A stretch of 64,000 nucleotides of DNA from the NCBI GenBank assembly GCA_025999455.1, contig AP024683.1, positions 1,867,501 to 1,931,500 on the forward strand, in the 5' to 3' direction. Each line of letters starts with the position of its first letter. Within the stretch, counting starts at the first letter, position 1. Below are positions 52,311-61,983 of this stretch, piece by piece. Origin of the DNA: Geminicoccaceae bacterium. GTDB taxonomy: Bacteria > Pseudomonadota > Alphaproteobacteria > Geminicoccales > Geminicoccaceae. The position numbers were made by a program, and so were the translations under genes. The notes beneath the pieces are model-generated. The model did no database searches and was not told the DNA's origin. It saw only the letters and a program-made list of their open reading frames with translations.

Positions 52311-54437
52311 ATGCGGCGATGGCTTTCGGGTGGCGTGCTGCTCTCGCTCGGTCTCTTCGCCGGCCACGCCGCCGTCGAAGCCTGGATGGAGGCGCGCGCC
52401 GTCTTCGCCCTCGAGGAGGCGGCGCGCCGGCTGCCGGAAGGGGCGCGGCTCGCCTGGGGACGGCTCGACGCCCGACCGCTCCGTCTCGCGCTCGAGATCG
52501 ACGGTGTCCGCCTCGACCTGCCGGACCACGCGGGCGTGCGCTCGCTCGAGGTCGGGACGCTGCGGCTCGCTCGGGCGGGCGGCGGGGTCGAGAGCCTCGG
52601 CCGCGTCGCGGCGGTGCGCGCCGAGAACGTCGCGGTCGAGCTCGCCCAGGGCGGCGGAACGGTCCGGATCGGCGCGGTCGAGGGCGCGCAGGTCGACGTC
52701 GACGCGCTGACCGCGGCCCTCGCCCGGCCGGAGCCTTGGCGAGCGCTCGCCGAGCTCCGGCTCGGCCCGCTCGCGCTCGAGGAGCTCGAGCTCGTGGACG
52801 GTGACGCGAGTGTGCGGGTGCCGCGGCTCTCGCTCGTCGGTTGGGCGGACCGCCGGCTCGAAGCCCTCGTGCTCGAGCGTCTCGAAGCTCGCGACGGCAC
52901 CGGCGGTGGGCTGACGCTCGCGACCCTCGCGATCGATCGGCTCGATCTCGAGGCGGCCGATCCGGACACCCTCGACCGCCTCGGCGACGATCCGATGGCG
53001 TTCCTCGCGCTCGTCGACCGGCTGCGGATCGACGGACTCCGGCTCGCCGAGCTCTCGGCGGGCGACGGTGCCGACCGGCTGGATCTCGCGCGGTTCGAGC
53101 TCGGCCGGCTCGGCCAGGGCCGCCTCGACGGGTTCCGGCTCGAGCGCCTCGAGATCGAGGGTGCGGAGGGCCGAGGGGATCTGGCACTCGCCGAGATCGA
53201 GCGGGCCGATTGGAGCCGGGTCCGCCTCGAGCGGCTCGTCCGGGCCGGAACCCTGCTCGGCGAGCTCGCGGCCGAGCTCGACCAGCCGGCGGACGAGGCG
53301 GCCGAGGGGGACGGGGAGGAAGCGGCGGACGAGTCGGCCGAAGCGAGCGGCACCGACCCGGCCGCTTCCGACGACACGATGCCGAGCGAGGAGGAAAAAC
53401 AGCTCGCCGCCTCCTTCGCCGGCCTCGAGCTCGCGGCCGAGCTCGCCCGGCTCGAGATCGGCACGGTGCGGATCGAGCGGCTGGTCGCGGGGGAGCGCGT
53501 CGGCGCCGGGATCGAGCTCGAGCGGCTCCGCTGGGACGGCATCGCCGACCGACGCGTCGGCGCGATCGAGCTCGCGGGCCTCCTGTTCCGCGGCGAGGAC
53601 GCGGTGCAGGTCGGGCTCGCCCGCTTCGAGCAGAGCCCGGTGACGATCGCCCCGCCCGACTTCGCCGAGCGTCTCGAGCAGGCGCCGCGCACCGCCGAAG
53701 CGCTCCAGGAGCTCACGACCGAACTCGCCCGGCTGCCCTGGGACAGCCGGACCCTGCTCGCGGACCTCGGGCTGGACAAGGCGGGCCGGCGCGGGTTCGG
53801 GATCGAACGCGCCGCGCTCACCTTGGCCCAGCAGGGGACGACGAAGACGACCCGCTTCGAGCTCGACGGGCTCGTCCTCGACCCGGCGGTGATGGAGGAA
53901 GAGCAGCTGCGCGGGACCTTGGCCGCGGCCGGGATCGACCGGCTGCAGCTCGCCGCCCGCCTCGTCTCGAGCTTCGACGAGGCCTCGCTCGACGCCGCCC
54001 TCGACCCCTTCGCCCTCGACGCGCCAAGTTTCTTGGCGGTGCGCACGAGCCTGTTCGGCAAGCTCGGTGCCGACCCGGCGGTCGATCCCGTGACCGCCTC
54101 GGTCGACTCGGTCCTGGTACGCGCCGAGATCCGGCTCGAGGACAAGGGCCTGATCGACCGTCAGCTGGAGGCGATGGCGCAAGAGGCGGGCAAGAAGCGG
54201 GCGGATCTCGTCGAGGAGCTCCTCCGCGACCTACGCAGCGAGGAGCCGATGCGCTCGCTGCTCGATCGGAAGCGTGCCGCGGAGCTCCAGAAGTTCTTGA
54301 ACGCGCCGCGGGTGCTCGTGATCCGCCTGGCGCCCACCAAGCCCGTGAGCTTCATGGCGGCCTTCATGGGGCTCCTGGCCACACCCGGCCAGACGGCCAA
54401 GACCTTGGGCCTCACGATCGAAGCGCGCGATTCCTGA
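52311..54437 (+). CDS. Large envelope protein of unknown function (AsmA-like in composition)
   Basis: 708 residues. A short basic N-terminus and one hydrophobic segment (WLSGGVLLSLGLFAGHAA) suggest a membrane-anchored periplasmic protein. The rest is highly repetitive in Leu, Arg, Glu and Ala with recurring beta-strand pairs of the form RLxxLxLxxL and GxVRIxRLxAG, as in AsmA-like or other repeating-beta-groove proteins. An acidic, disordered insert (about 325-365) is rich in Asp/Glu/Ala. I recognise no defined family. GGAG seven bases before the ATG at 52311 and the position of the hydrophobic segment support this start over one 27 codons upstream. It lies 108 bases after the hydrolase. Confidence 0.75.
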   Translation: MRRWLSGGVLLSLGLFAGHAAVEAWMEARAVFALEEAARRLPEGARLAWGRLDARPLRLALEIDGVRLDLPDHAGVRSLEVGTLRLARAGGGVESLGRVAAVRAENVAVELAQGGGTVRIGAVEGAQVDVDALTAALARPEPWRALAELRLGPLALEELELVDGDASVRVPRLSLVGWADRRLEALVLERLEARDGTGGGLTLATLAIDRLDLEAADPDTLDRLGDDPMAFLALVDRLRIDGLRLAELSAGDGADRLDLARFELGRLGQGRLDGFRLERLEIEGAEGRGDLALAEIERADWSRVRLERLVRAGTLLGELAAELDQPADEAAEGDGEEAADESAEASGTDPAASDDTMPSEEEKQLAASFAGLELAAELARLEIGTVRIERLVAGERVGAGIELERLRWDGIADRRVGAIELAGLLFRGEDAVQVGLARFEQSPVTIAPPDFAERLEQAPRTAEALQELTTELARLPWDSRTLLADLGLDKAGRRGFGIERAALTLAQQGTTKTTRFELDGLVLDPAVMEEEQLRGTLAAAGIDRLQLAARLVSSFDEASLDAALDPFALDAPSFLAVRTSLFGKLGADPAVDPVTASVDSVLVRAEIRLEDKGLIDRQLEAMAQEAGKKRADLVEELLRDLRSEEPMRSLLDRKRAAELQKFLNAPRVLVIRLAPTKPVSFMAAFMGLLATPGQTAKTLGLTIEARDS

Positions 54438-54460
54438 GCCGAGGTGCGCGAAGCCCCGGC

Positions 54461-54808
54461 TCAGCGCATCTCGGCGCCGGTCCGGTCCCAGGTCGGGATG
54501 TAGTCCGAGCGCAGATTGTGGGTGTGGACGTAGTCGCCCTTGGCGATCGGTGTGCGCGCCGAGCCGATCGGCGCACCGTATTTGACGACCTTCTCGCCGG
54601 CCGCGATCGCCCGCCGCGCGATCTTGTGCCCGGTCGGCACCTCCCGCTCGAGCCGGACCGGCTCGCCGTCGACCAGGAGCTCGGCTCCGGCCGGCAGATC
54701 GCAGCAGGCGACGAGGACGTTGTCTTCGGGGGCGAGCAGCAACAAGCGGCGGTCGGTCGCGCCCGTTTCGACCGCCGCCTCGACCCCGCTCGTGACGATC
54801 CGGCTCAC
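54461..54808 (-). CDS. UxaA-family N-terminal (SAF) domain protein
   Basis: 115 residues. It matches the N-terminal SAF domain of altronate/galactarate dehydratases and SuyA-type small subunits: VLVACCDLPAGAEL, EVPTGHKIARRAI, GEKVVKYGAPIG and GDYVHTHNL, with the usual His residues. The SAF unit needs a large UxaA_C/SuyB-type subunit for lyase activity, and none is in the window. The GTG start at 54808 has GGGAG eight bases upstream. It is the last gene of the minus-strand run beginning at 58520, 35 bases after the RraA-like gene. Confidence 0.85.
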   Translation of the reverse strand: MSRIVTSGVEAAVETGATDRRLLLLAPEDNVLVACCDLPAGAELLVDGEPVRLEREVPTGHKIARRAIAAGEKVVKYGAPIGSARTPIAKGDYVHTHNLRSDYIPTWDRTGAEMR

Positions 54809-54843
54809 GGGCTGCGCTCCCTCGGTTTCGATCCGTTCCGCGC

Positions 54844-55500
54844 TCAGAACTTGCCGTATTTCAGATAGGCCTGTTGCGGGTCCTCGCCCTCGAGGATGGC
54901 CTTGCGGATCAGGTTCTCGGTCCCGATCGCCCGCTCCGCTTCGGCCACGATCTCCTCGGCGCGTGCTTTCGGCAGGACGACGATCCCGTCGGCATCGCCG
55001 AGGAGGTAGTCTCCGGGCCGGATGCGCACCTCGCCGATCACGATCGGGACGTCGAGCCCGTCGACCAGCCAGAAGCCGACGATGTCCTTGGGCGTGGTGT
55101 GGCGGAAGGCGATCGGGAAACCGATCTTCTCGATGAAGGCGAGATCGCGGGTCGCCCCGTCGACGACGTAGCCGAGCACGCCCTTGCGCTGCAGCGTCTC
55201 GGCGGAGAGCTCGCCCATCAAGGCGACGGCGTGGGTGTGCGGCTGGCAGACGAGCACGTGGCCGGGCTTCGCCTTCGAGAGCAGCCCGGTCCATTCGAAG
55301 AGGGTCGTGTGCCGGTCGGCCGCCTCGTCGACATGGCCGGAGACGGTCTGGACGGGCCCGGCGAGCGGCCGGCTGCGGTCGTGGAGCCGGATCTCGGGCG
55401 GCAGGACGAAGTTGCGGAGCCCCATCGCCCGCATCACGTCGTTGAGCACGCCCGTGTAACACCGCCGGAGCCGCTCGCCGAGCGTGTCGGTTCCCGTCAT
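54844..55500 (-). CDS. RraA-like aldolase/decarboxylase
   Basis: 218 residues. RraA fold with GVLGYVVDGATRDLAFIEKIGFP carrying the Arg-Asp pair of the 4-hydroxy-4-methyl-2-oxoglutarate aldolase / oxaloacetate decarboxylase branch, and GDYLLGDADGIVVLP, the metal-binding strand region. Likely a divalent-metal aldolase or decarboxylase acting on a 2-oxo acid. GGAGG before the ATG at 55500 selects this start over one 19 codons upstream. It is coupled by position to the UxaA-N gene. Confidence 0.88.
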   Translation of the reverse strand: MTGTDTLGERLRRCYTGVLNDVMRAMGLRNFVLPPEIRLHDRSRPLAGPVQTVSGHVDEAADRHTTLFEWTGLLSKAKPGHVLVCQPHTHAVALMGELSAETLQRKGVLGYVVDGATRDLAFIEKIGFPIAFRHTTPKDIVGFWLVDGLDVPIVIGEVRIRPGDYLLGDADGIVVLPKARAEEIVAEAERAIGTENLIRKAILEGEDPQQAYLKYGKF

Positions 55501-55584
55501 CGCCGCCTCCCGCCGTTTCTCCCGATCTAAGGCGGGATCGGGGTGGGGGGAACCCACGCCCGGGAATGGCCGTCCGGCGCCGGC

Positions 55585-56502
55585 TCAGCCGGGCGGGTGA
55601 TGGGCGTGCCAGTGGCGGGCGATGTCGAGCCGGGTCGCGACCCAGACCTTCTCGCGGGCGAGCACGTGGTCGAGGAAGCGGGCGAGCGCCGCGGCCCGGC
55701 CCGGCCGACCCACGAGCCGGCAATGCAGGCCCACCGACATCATCTTGGGTGCACCGCGCCGGCCTTCCTCCCAGAGGAGATCGAAGCCGTCGCGGAGATA
55801 GGCGAAGAACTGGTCGCCCGAGTTGAAGCCCTGCGCCGTGGCGAAGCGCATGTCGTTGGCGTCGAGCGTGTAGGGCACGACGAGCTGGCGCTTGCCCTCG
55901 ACCTCGACCCAATAGGGGAGCTCGTCGGCATAGGAATCGGCCGTGTAGAGGAAGCCGCCCTCCTCGACGACGAGCCGCAGCGTGTTGGGGCTCACCCGGC
56001 CCGTGTACCAGCCGAGCGGCCGCTCGCCCGTGATCTCGGTGTGCAGGCGGATCGATTCGCGCAGATGCGCGCGTTCGGTCTCGATCCCGACATACTGGTA
56101 GTCGATCCAGCGCAGGCCGTGGCTCGCGATCTCCCAGCCCGCCTCCTTCATCGCCGCGGCGGCCTCGCGGTTGCGGTCGAGAGCCATCGTCACGGCGAAC
56201 ACGGTGACCGGCAGGCGGCGTTCGGTGAACAGGCGGAAGAGCCGCCAGAACCCGACTCTGGAGCCGTATTCGTAGATCGACTCCATGTTCATGTGGCGCA
56301 CGCCCGGCAGCGGCTGGGCGCCCACGATCTCGGAAAGGAAGGCTTCGGAAGCCGGGTCGCCGTGGAGGATGCAGTTCTCGCCGCCCTCCTCGTAGTTGAT
56401 CACGAACTGCACCGCCACGTAGGCGCCACCCGGCCAGCGCGGGTCGGGCGGGTTGCGGCCGTAGCCCACGAGATCGCGCGGGTAGGACGGATCGCTCGGC
56501 AT
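55585..56502 (-). CDS. Polysaccharide-deacetylase-fold hydrolase (PuuE allantoinase-like)
   Basis: 305 residues. NodB-type fold of the cofactor-independent allantoinase group: DLVGYGRNPPDPRWP at the start, VQFVINYEEGGE, YEYGSRVGFWRL, EIASHGLRWIDYQ and the LGWYTGRVSPNTL loop. PuuE opens allantoin in purine breakdown; related members act on other amides or N-acetyl sugars. No urate-oxidation or allantoate gene is nearby, so the function stays open. The ATG is eight bases downstream of the GNAT stop. Confidence 0.88.
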   Translation of the reverse strand: MPSDPSYPRDLVGYGRNPPDPRWPGGAYVAVQFVINYEEGGENCILHGDPASEAFLSEIVGAQPLPGVRHMNMESIYEYGSRVGFWRLFRLFTERRLPVTVFAVTMALDRNREAAAAMKEAGWEIASHGLRWIDYQYVGIETERAHLRESIRLHTEITGERPLGWYTGRVSPNTLRLVVEEGGFLYTADSYADELPYWVEVEGKRQLVVPYTLDANDMRFATAQGFNSGDQFFAYLRDGFDLLWEEGRRGAPKMMSVGLHCRLVGRPGRAAALARFLDHVLAREKVWVATRLDIARHWHAHHPPG

Positions 56503-56510
56503 GGCCTTCC

Positions 56511-57347
56511 TCAGCCCAGCTCGAAGGTGGTGATGCCCCAGATCCGCGAGAGCGGCAGGCCCGGATCGCCGCGGGTGTACATCCGCGCCGTCTCGAAGAC
56601 GGGGGCGAGGCCGTGCCGGCGGGCGAGCGCCACCGGTTCCGCGTTGGGCTCGGGCGGATCGAGGAAGAGCGGGGCGCCGCACGCCTCGGCGGCCAGCGCG
56701 AGGAAGAGGGCTTCGGCGGCATCCGCCCGGTCGGCGAAGAGGGGCCCGATCTTGAAGCCCTGCCGGCAGGGTCGGATCACGCCGTAGCCGAGCAGCCGAT
56801 CGCGCTCGACGAAGCCCGCCGCGATCCGGGGTCGGGCGATCCAGCGCTCGAGGAAGGCCCGACGGTCGAAGCCGAAGCAGCTCCGATCGTAGGCCAGCAC
56901 TTCGGCGAACGGCACGCGCTCGAGCGGCACCACGCGCGGATCGTCGAGCGGCCGGGCGGTTACGGTGCCACCGTAGCGGACGTTCCTGTGGGCGAGCGCG
57001 AAGCCCGACTTTCGATAATTCGCCTGCTGCGCCACGACCCCGTCGAGGCCGACGTTGCAGCCGGCGAGCCGTTCCATCCCGGCCCGCCAGAGCGCCGTGC
57101 CGTATCCGCGGCCGCGGAACTCGGGCCGGACGATGTAGAAGCCCAAGAAGCCGAAGCCGCCCGGGTAGCGGACGACCGAGATCGAGCCCACGGGCTCGCC
57201 GTCGAGCCGGGCGAGGAGGAACCCCTCCGGATCGGTCGCGTGGAACGGCTCGGCGTCGTCGAGGCCCGGGTTCCAACCTTCCGCCGCTGCCCAATCGAGC
57301 ATCGACCGCACACCGTCGAGCCCGGCCGGGCCGATCGCGAGGCTCAT
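56511..57347 (-). CDS. GNAT acetyltransferase with two GNAT-like domains
   Basis: 278 residues. The N-terminal GNAT domain has the acetyl-CoA loop RPEFRGRGYGTALWRAG (R/Q-x-x-G-x-G/A); a second GNAT-like fold (YdgJ-like, about 145-278) has FKIGPLFADRADAAEAL and a degenerate CoA loop. This two-domain layout is common in uncharacterised bacterial acetyltransferases. Substrate unknown. It sits between the PotA-like ATPase and the PuuE-like hydrolase on the same strand, with only an eight-base gap to the latter. Confidence 0.88.
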   Translation of the reverse strand: MSLAIGPAGLDGVRSMLDWAAAEGWNPGLDDAEPFHATDPEGFLLARLDGEPVGSISVVRYPGGFGFLGFYIVRPEFRGRGYGTALWRAGMERLAGCNVGLDGVVAQQANYRKSGFALAHRNVRYGGTVTARPLDDPRVVPLERVPFAEVLAYDRSCFGFDRRAFLERWIARPRIAAGFVERDRLLGYGVIRPCRQGFKIGPLFADRADAAEALFLALAAEACGAPLFLDPPEPNAEPVALARRHGLAPVFETARMYTRGDPGLPLSRIWGITTFELG

Positions 57348-57431
57348 GGCACCGCTCCTCCGCCCGCGCGGGCCGCGCTCGCCCCGAGCCGACCCGTCGC
57401 GCGCCCCCGAGCGAGCAGGTTGCGTGCCGCT

Positions 57432-58520
<1,089 letters not shown>

Positions 58521-58621
58521 CCCCGCTCGCGGCTCGTTCCCACCCGTGCGCGGCGTCGGTTAGACCAGCCGTGGCGGGCCCGCAACATCGATCCCGCCGA
58601 GCTCTGCCGGAGTGGCACGCC

Positions 58622-59326
58622 GTGACCGCCCCCCTCTTCCGCGAGGACGCCTACCTTCGAACCTGTGAGGCCCGGGTCCTCGAGGCCGGACCCGCCGGGA
58701 TCGTGCTCGACCGCACCGTCTTCTATCCGACGGGCGGCGGCCAGCCGGGTGACCGCGGCCTCCTCCTGGCCCCGGGCGGCGTCGAGATCGCGATCCTCGA
58801 CACCCGCAAAGGGGAGGGCGAGGCGATCCTCCACCTGGCTGCGGAAACCGCGGCGCTGCCGGCTCCGGGAAGTGCGGTCGAGGCGCGGATCGACTGGGAA
58901 CGGCGCCACCGGCTCATGCGGGCCCACACCGCCCTCCACCTCTTGTGCGCGGCGGTCGGGGCACCGGTGACGGGCGGGGCGGTGGGCGAGCTCGAGGGCC
59001 GGCTCGACTTCGACCTGCCGGAGCCGCCCGAGCGCGAGGCGATCGAGGCGCGCCTCAACGGCTGGATCGCCGACGATCGGCCGGTCGAGGCGCTCTGGGT
59101 CGAGGAGGCCGAGCTCGACGCCCGACCCGAGCTCGTCAAGACCCTGTCGGTGCGGCCGCCGCGCGGGGCCGGGCGGATCCGGCTCGTGCGGATCGAGGGC
59201 GTGGATCTCCAGGCCTGCGGCGGCACCCACGTCGCCACGACCCGCGAGATCGGCCGGGTGCGGATCACCAAGGTCGAGAAGAAGGGCCGGCAGAACCGAC
59301 GGATCGCGATCGCGATCGAGGACTGA
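58622..59326 (+). CDS. AlaX-type alanyl-tRNA editing protein
   Basis: 234 residues. The trans-editing domain has FYPTGGGQPGDRG and the zinc ligands HTALH (H102, H106) and CGGTH (Cys about 199, His about 203), with the closing segment IGRVRITKVEKKG. It hydrolyses Ser (or Gly) wrongly attached to tRNA-Ala. The GTG at 58622 is chosen because a GGAG site precedes it and a longer form would add a poorly conserved tail. It is divergent from the PotA-like ATPase. Confidence 0.93.
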   Translation: MTAPLFREDAYLRTCEARVLEAGPAGIVLDRTVFYPTGGGQPGDRGLLLAPGGVEIAILDTRKGEGEAILHLAAETAALPAPGSAVEARIDWERRHRLMRAHTALHLLCAAVGAPVTGGAVGELEGRLDFDLPEPPEREAIEARLNGWIADDRPVEALWVEEAELDARPELVKTLSVRPPRGAGRIRLVRIEGVDLQACGGTHVATTREIGRVRITKVEKKGRQNRRIAIAIED

Positions 59327-59347
59327 GCCGAGCGCGCCGGGTGGGGC

Positions 59348-60415
59348 TCAGCCGCCACGGGCCTCCCAGAGATCGACCCCGTCGGCGCGCGGGCGGCGGA
59401 CGACCCGGCCCTCGCGCTCGAGCGCCACGAGATGGGCGAGCGTTTCGGCGAGCGCGAAGCCGATCTGGTGGAGGTCGAGCTCCTTCGTGAAGAGTCCGGC
59501 CATGACCTCGGCGGCGGTGACCGGCCGGCGGCAGAGGGCGGCGGTCTCGTCGAGCCGGGCGCGGTGATGGGCGCGGAGCTGGGCGAGCCGCGGCCGGAGC
59601 CCGCGATAAGGCCGCTCGTGCGAGGGCAGCACGAGGACGTCCTCGGGCAAGGCCTCGTATTGCGCGAGGCTGCGCACGAAGACGCCCAAGGGATCGCGCT
59701 CGGGTGAGGTCGGCCAGAGGCCCACGACCGGGGTGATGCGCGGCAGGAGCTGGTCGGCGCCGATCAGGATCTTCCGCTCCGCCGAATGGAGCGTGACCAT
59801 CTCGGGCGAGTGGCCGCGGCCCACGAGCACCGTCCAGCGCGAGCCGGCCGCGTCGAGCTCGTCGCCGGCCTCCAGGATCTCGATCGAGGCCGGGACGGGC
59901 GTGACACCGGGGCGATAGGCGTTGCCGCGGTCGCGCCGCTTCTCGATCAGCTCCGCCGGGAGTCCGGCCCGGCGGTCCTGGGCGAGCCCGGCGGCGACGA
60001 ACTCCTCGCTCGTGTCGAGCTGGAGCATCCGGCCGGTGAGCCACTCGGTCCGGGTCATGAGGAGCGGCAGGCCGAAGGCGCGGCAGAGCCGGCCGGCCTG
60101 GCCCAGATGGTCGGGGTGGAAATGGGTCGCGAGGATGCGCCCCAAGGGCTTGCCGAAGAGCTCGCCGCCCGGGAGGAGCCCGTCCCAGACCGCGGTCGTG
60201 CGCGCGTCGCCGTAGCCCGTGTCGACGAGCGTCCAAGACGGCCCGTCGTCCAAGAGCCAGAGGTTGATGTGGTCGAGCTTGAAGGGCAGGGCGAGGCGCA
60301 GCCAGAAGATGCCCTCGGCGATCGGCACGGGCTCGTTCAAGGGCGGCACCTGCGCCGCCCAGACGACCTCGTGCGCCGGATCGCCGCGCTCGACCGGGGA
60401 GGGGATCGCTACCAC
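59348..60415 (-). CDS. MBL-fold metallohydrolase (LACTB2/glyoxalase II-like)
   Basis: 355 residues. The metal motif HFHPDHLGQ, the later metal His in GRGHSPEM, Asp in LIGADQLL and His in LPSHERPY complete the dinuclear zinc site. The last ~80 residues form a small helical module (TAAEVMAGLFTKELD...LVALEREGRVVRR) as in LACTB2-like enzymes. Substrate unknown; thioesterase or RNase activities occur in the group. GTG start at 60415, divergent from the HugZ-like gene. Confidence 0.9.
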   Translation of the reverse strand: MVAIPSPVERGDPAHEVVWAAQVPPLNEPVPIAEGIFWLRLALPFKLDHINLWLLDDGPSWTLVDTGYGDARTTAVWDGLLPGGELFGKPLGRILATHFHPDHLGQAGRLCRAFGLPLLMTRTEWLTGRMLQLDTSEEFVAAGLAQDRRAGLPAELIEKRRDRGNAYRPGVTPVPASIEILEAGDELDAAGSRWTVLVGRGHSPEMVTLHSAERKILIGADQLLPRITPVVGLWPTSPERDPLGVFVRSLAQYEALPEDVLVLPSHERPYRGLRPRLAQLRAHHRARLDETAALCRRPVTAAEVMAGLFTKELDLHQIGFALAETLAHLVALEREGRVVRRPRADGVDLWEARGG

Positions 60416-60510
60416 GTTGCTCTCCGTGCGGGGGCGGCGGGTGGATAGACCTGCGGGCCCCCGGGGACAACCCGCGCCCGGAGAGGGCGGGTCGGCGAGC
60501 GGAGGCGGTC

Positions 60511-61272
60511 ATGGACGCGGCGACGCAGAACGAAGATCCGGGCTTCACGATCCGGCGGCTGTTGCGCGAGCAGCCGCGCGCAGCACTCGGCACGCTGCTG
60601 GGTGAGACCGGCGAGCCCTACGTCTCGCTCGCCATGGTGACGGTCGACCACGACGCCGAGCCCGTCCTCTTGATCTCCGACCTCGCCGACCACACCCGCA
60701 ACATCCGCCGCGATCCGCGCGTCTCGCTCCTGTTCGACGGGACGGCCGGGCTCGCCGTGGCGCTCACCGGGGCGCGGGCGAGCGTGCAGGGCCGAGCCGT
60801 CTGCATCGACGGCGACGAGCGCCTCGCCAAGCGCTACGTCGCCCACCATCCCGACGCCGAGCTCTATCTCGGCTTCAAGGATTTCCACCTCTTCAAGGTC
60901 AGGATCGAGAAGGCGCACCTCGTGGCGGGCTTCGGCCGCATCCACTGGGTCGAGGGTGAGAAGATCCGCTTCGACACGAGCGGGACGGCGGCCCTCGCCG
61001 CGGCCGAGGCCGAGATCGTCGCGCACATGAACGAGGACCACGCCGACGCGGTCCAGCTCTACGCCGAACGTCTTTTGGGGCGCACCGGTGGCGGCTGGAA
61101 GCTCACCGGCGTCGATCCCGAGGGGGCCGATCTGCGCCGCGAGGGCGAGACGGCCCGGCTCTGGTTCGACAAGCCCGTGCACGACGCCGAGAGCTGCCGG
61201 GTCGAGCTCGTCCGGCTCGTGAAGCGGGCCCGGGCGATGGCCCAGGAGGTCGCAGCCGGCACGTCGGGGTGA
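60511..61272 (+). CDS. HugZ-like protein: PNPOx-type split barrel plus DUF2470
   Basis: 253 residues. The N-terminal pyridoxamine-phosphate-oxidase-like barrel has PYVSLAMVTVDHD and RRDPRVSLLFDG; the C-terminal DUF2470 module has IVAHMNEDHADAVQLYA, whose His is the haem region in HugZ proteins. The group includes haem oxygenases used for iron release and other flavin- or haem-binding proteins. GGAGG upstream of the ATG supports the start. It stands alone between the MBL gene and terC. Confidence 0.9.
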   Translation: MDAATQNEDPGFTIRRLLREQPRAALGTLLGETGEPYVSLAMVTVDHDAEPVLLISDLADHTRNIRRDPRVSLLFDGTAGLAVALTGARASVQGRAVCIDGDERLAKRYVAHHPDAELYLGFKDFHLFKVRIEKAHLVAGFGRIHWVEGEKIRFDTSGTAALAAAEAEIVAHMNEDHADAVQLYAERLLGRTGGGWKLTGVDPEGADLRREGETARLWFDKPVHDAESCRVELVRLVKRARAMAQEVAAGTSG

Positions 61273-61284
61273 GCGCGAGGCCGC

Positions 61285-61923
61285 TCAGGCGCCGTTGACC
61301 GCGACCCAGACCTCGAGGCCGCCGTCCCAGATCATCTTGAACGCGACCCAGAGGATGATCACGAGTCCGACATAGGCGATCCAGCGGTGGCGGTCGATCA
61401 GCCGGGCGATCCAGCCGGCCGCCACCGCCATGAGCGCGATCGAGAGCAACAGGCCGAAGGCCATGATGTAGGGGTGCTCGCGGGCCGCGCCGGCGACCGC
61501 GAGCACGTTGTCGAGCGACATCGAGACGTCGGCGATCGCGACCTGGGCGACGGCCGAGGCGAAGGTCTTCTGACCCGGCACGGTGGGGTGGGCGCCCGGC
61601 ACGATCTGCGGGATCTCGTGCCGTTCGGCCGCCTTCTGCGCCTGCAGCTCGCGCCACATCTTCCAGGCGACCCAGAGCAGCAGGATCCCGCCCGCGAGCA
61701 AGAGGCCGATGATCGTCAGGAGCTGGCTGACCATCAGCGCGAAGACGATCCGCAGCAGGAGGGCCAGGCTGGCGCCCAGGAAGATCACCTGCCGCTGCTG
61801 CGTCGGCGGCAGGCCGGCCGCGGCCGTGCCGACCACGACGGCGTTGTCGCCGGCCAGCACGATGTCGATCAGGATGACCTGGACCAGCGCGGTGAGCTGG
61901 GAGGCGAGCTCGCCGGAGATCAT
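61285..61923 (-). CDS. TerC-family integral membrane protein (YjbE-like)
   Basis: 212 residues, about six to seven membrane helices. Conserved acidic residues within the helices are present: DIVLAGDNAVVVG in the first and ADVSMSLDNVLAV in the fourth, with a cytoplasmic loop (KMWRELQAQKAAE...VPGQKTF) between. TerC/YjbE/YkoY proteins are linked to Mn(II) export and metalation of secreted enzymes. No yybP-ykoY (manganese) riboswitch is visible in the short upstream gap. Confidence 0.92.
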   Translation of the reverse strand: MISGELASQLTALVQVILIDIVLAGDNAVVVGTAAAGLPPTQQRQVIFLGASLALLLRIVFALMVSQLLTIIGLLLAGGILLLWVAWKMWRELQAQKAAERHEIPQIVPGAHPTVPGQKTFASAVAQVAIADVSMSLDNVLAVAGAAREHPYIMAFGLLLSIALMAVAAGWIARLIDRHRWIAYVGLVIILWVAFKMIWDGGLEVWVAVNGA

Positions 61924-61983
61924 CGAGGCGCGGTTCCGCAGACACGGTGAGGTGACCGCGCCCGACCGCGCGGCGCCGCGAAC

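Noticed and set aside
61924-61983. yybP-ykoY manganese riboswitch upstream of terC
   Set aside because: The gap to the subtilase end is only 60 bases and lacks the conserved loop sequences and length of that riboswitch.
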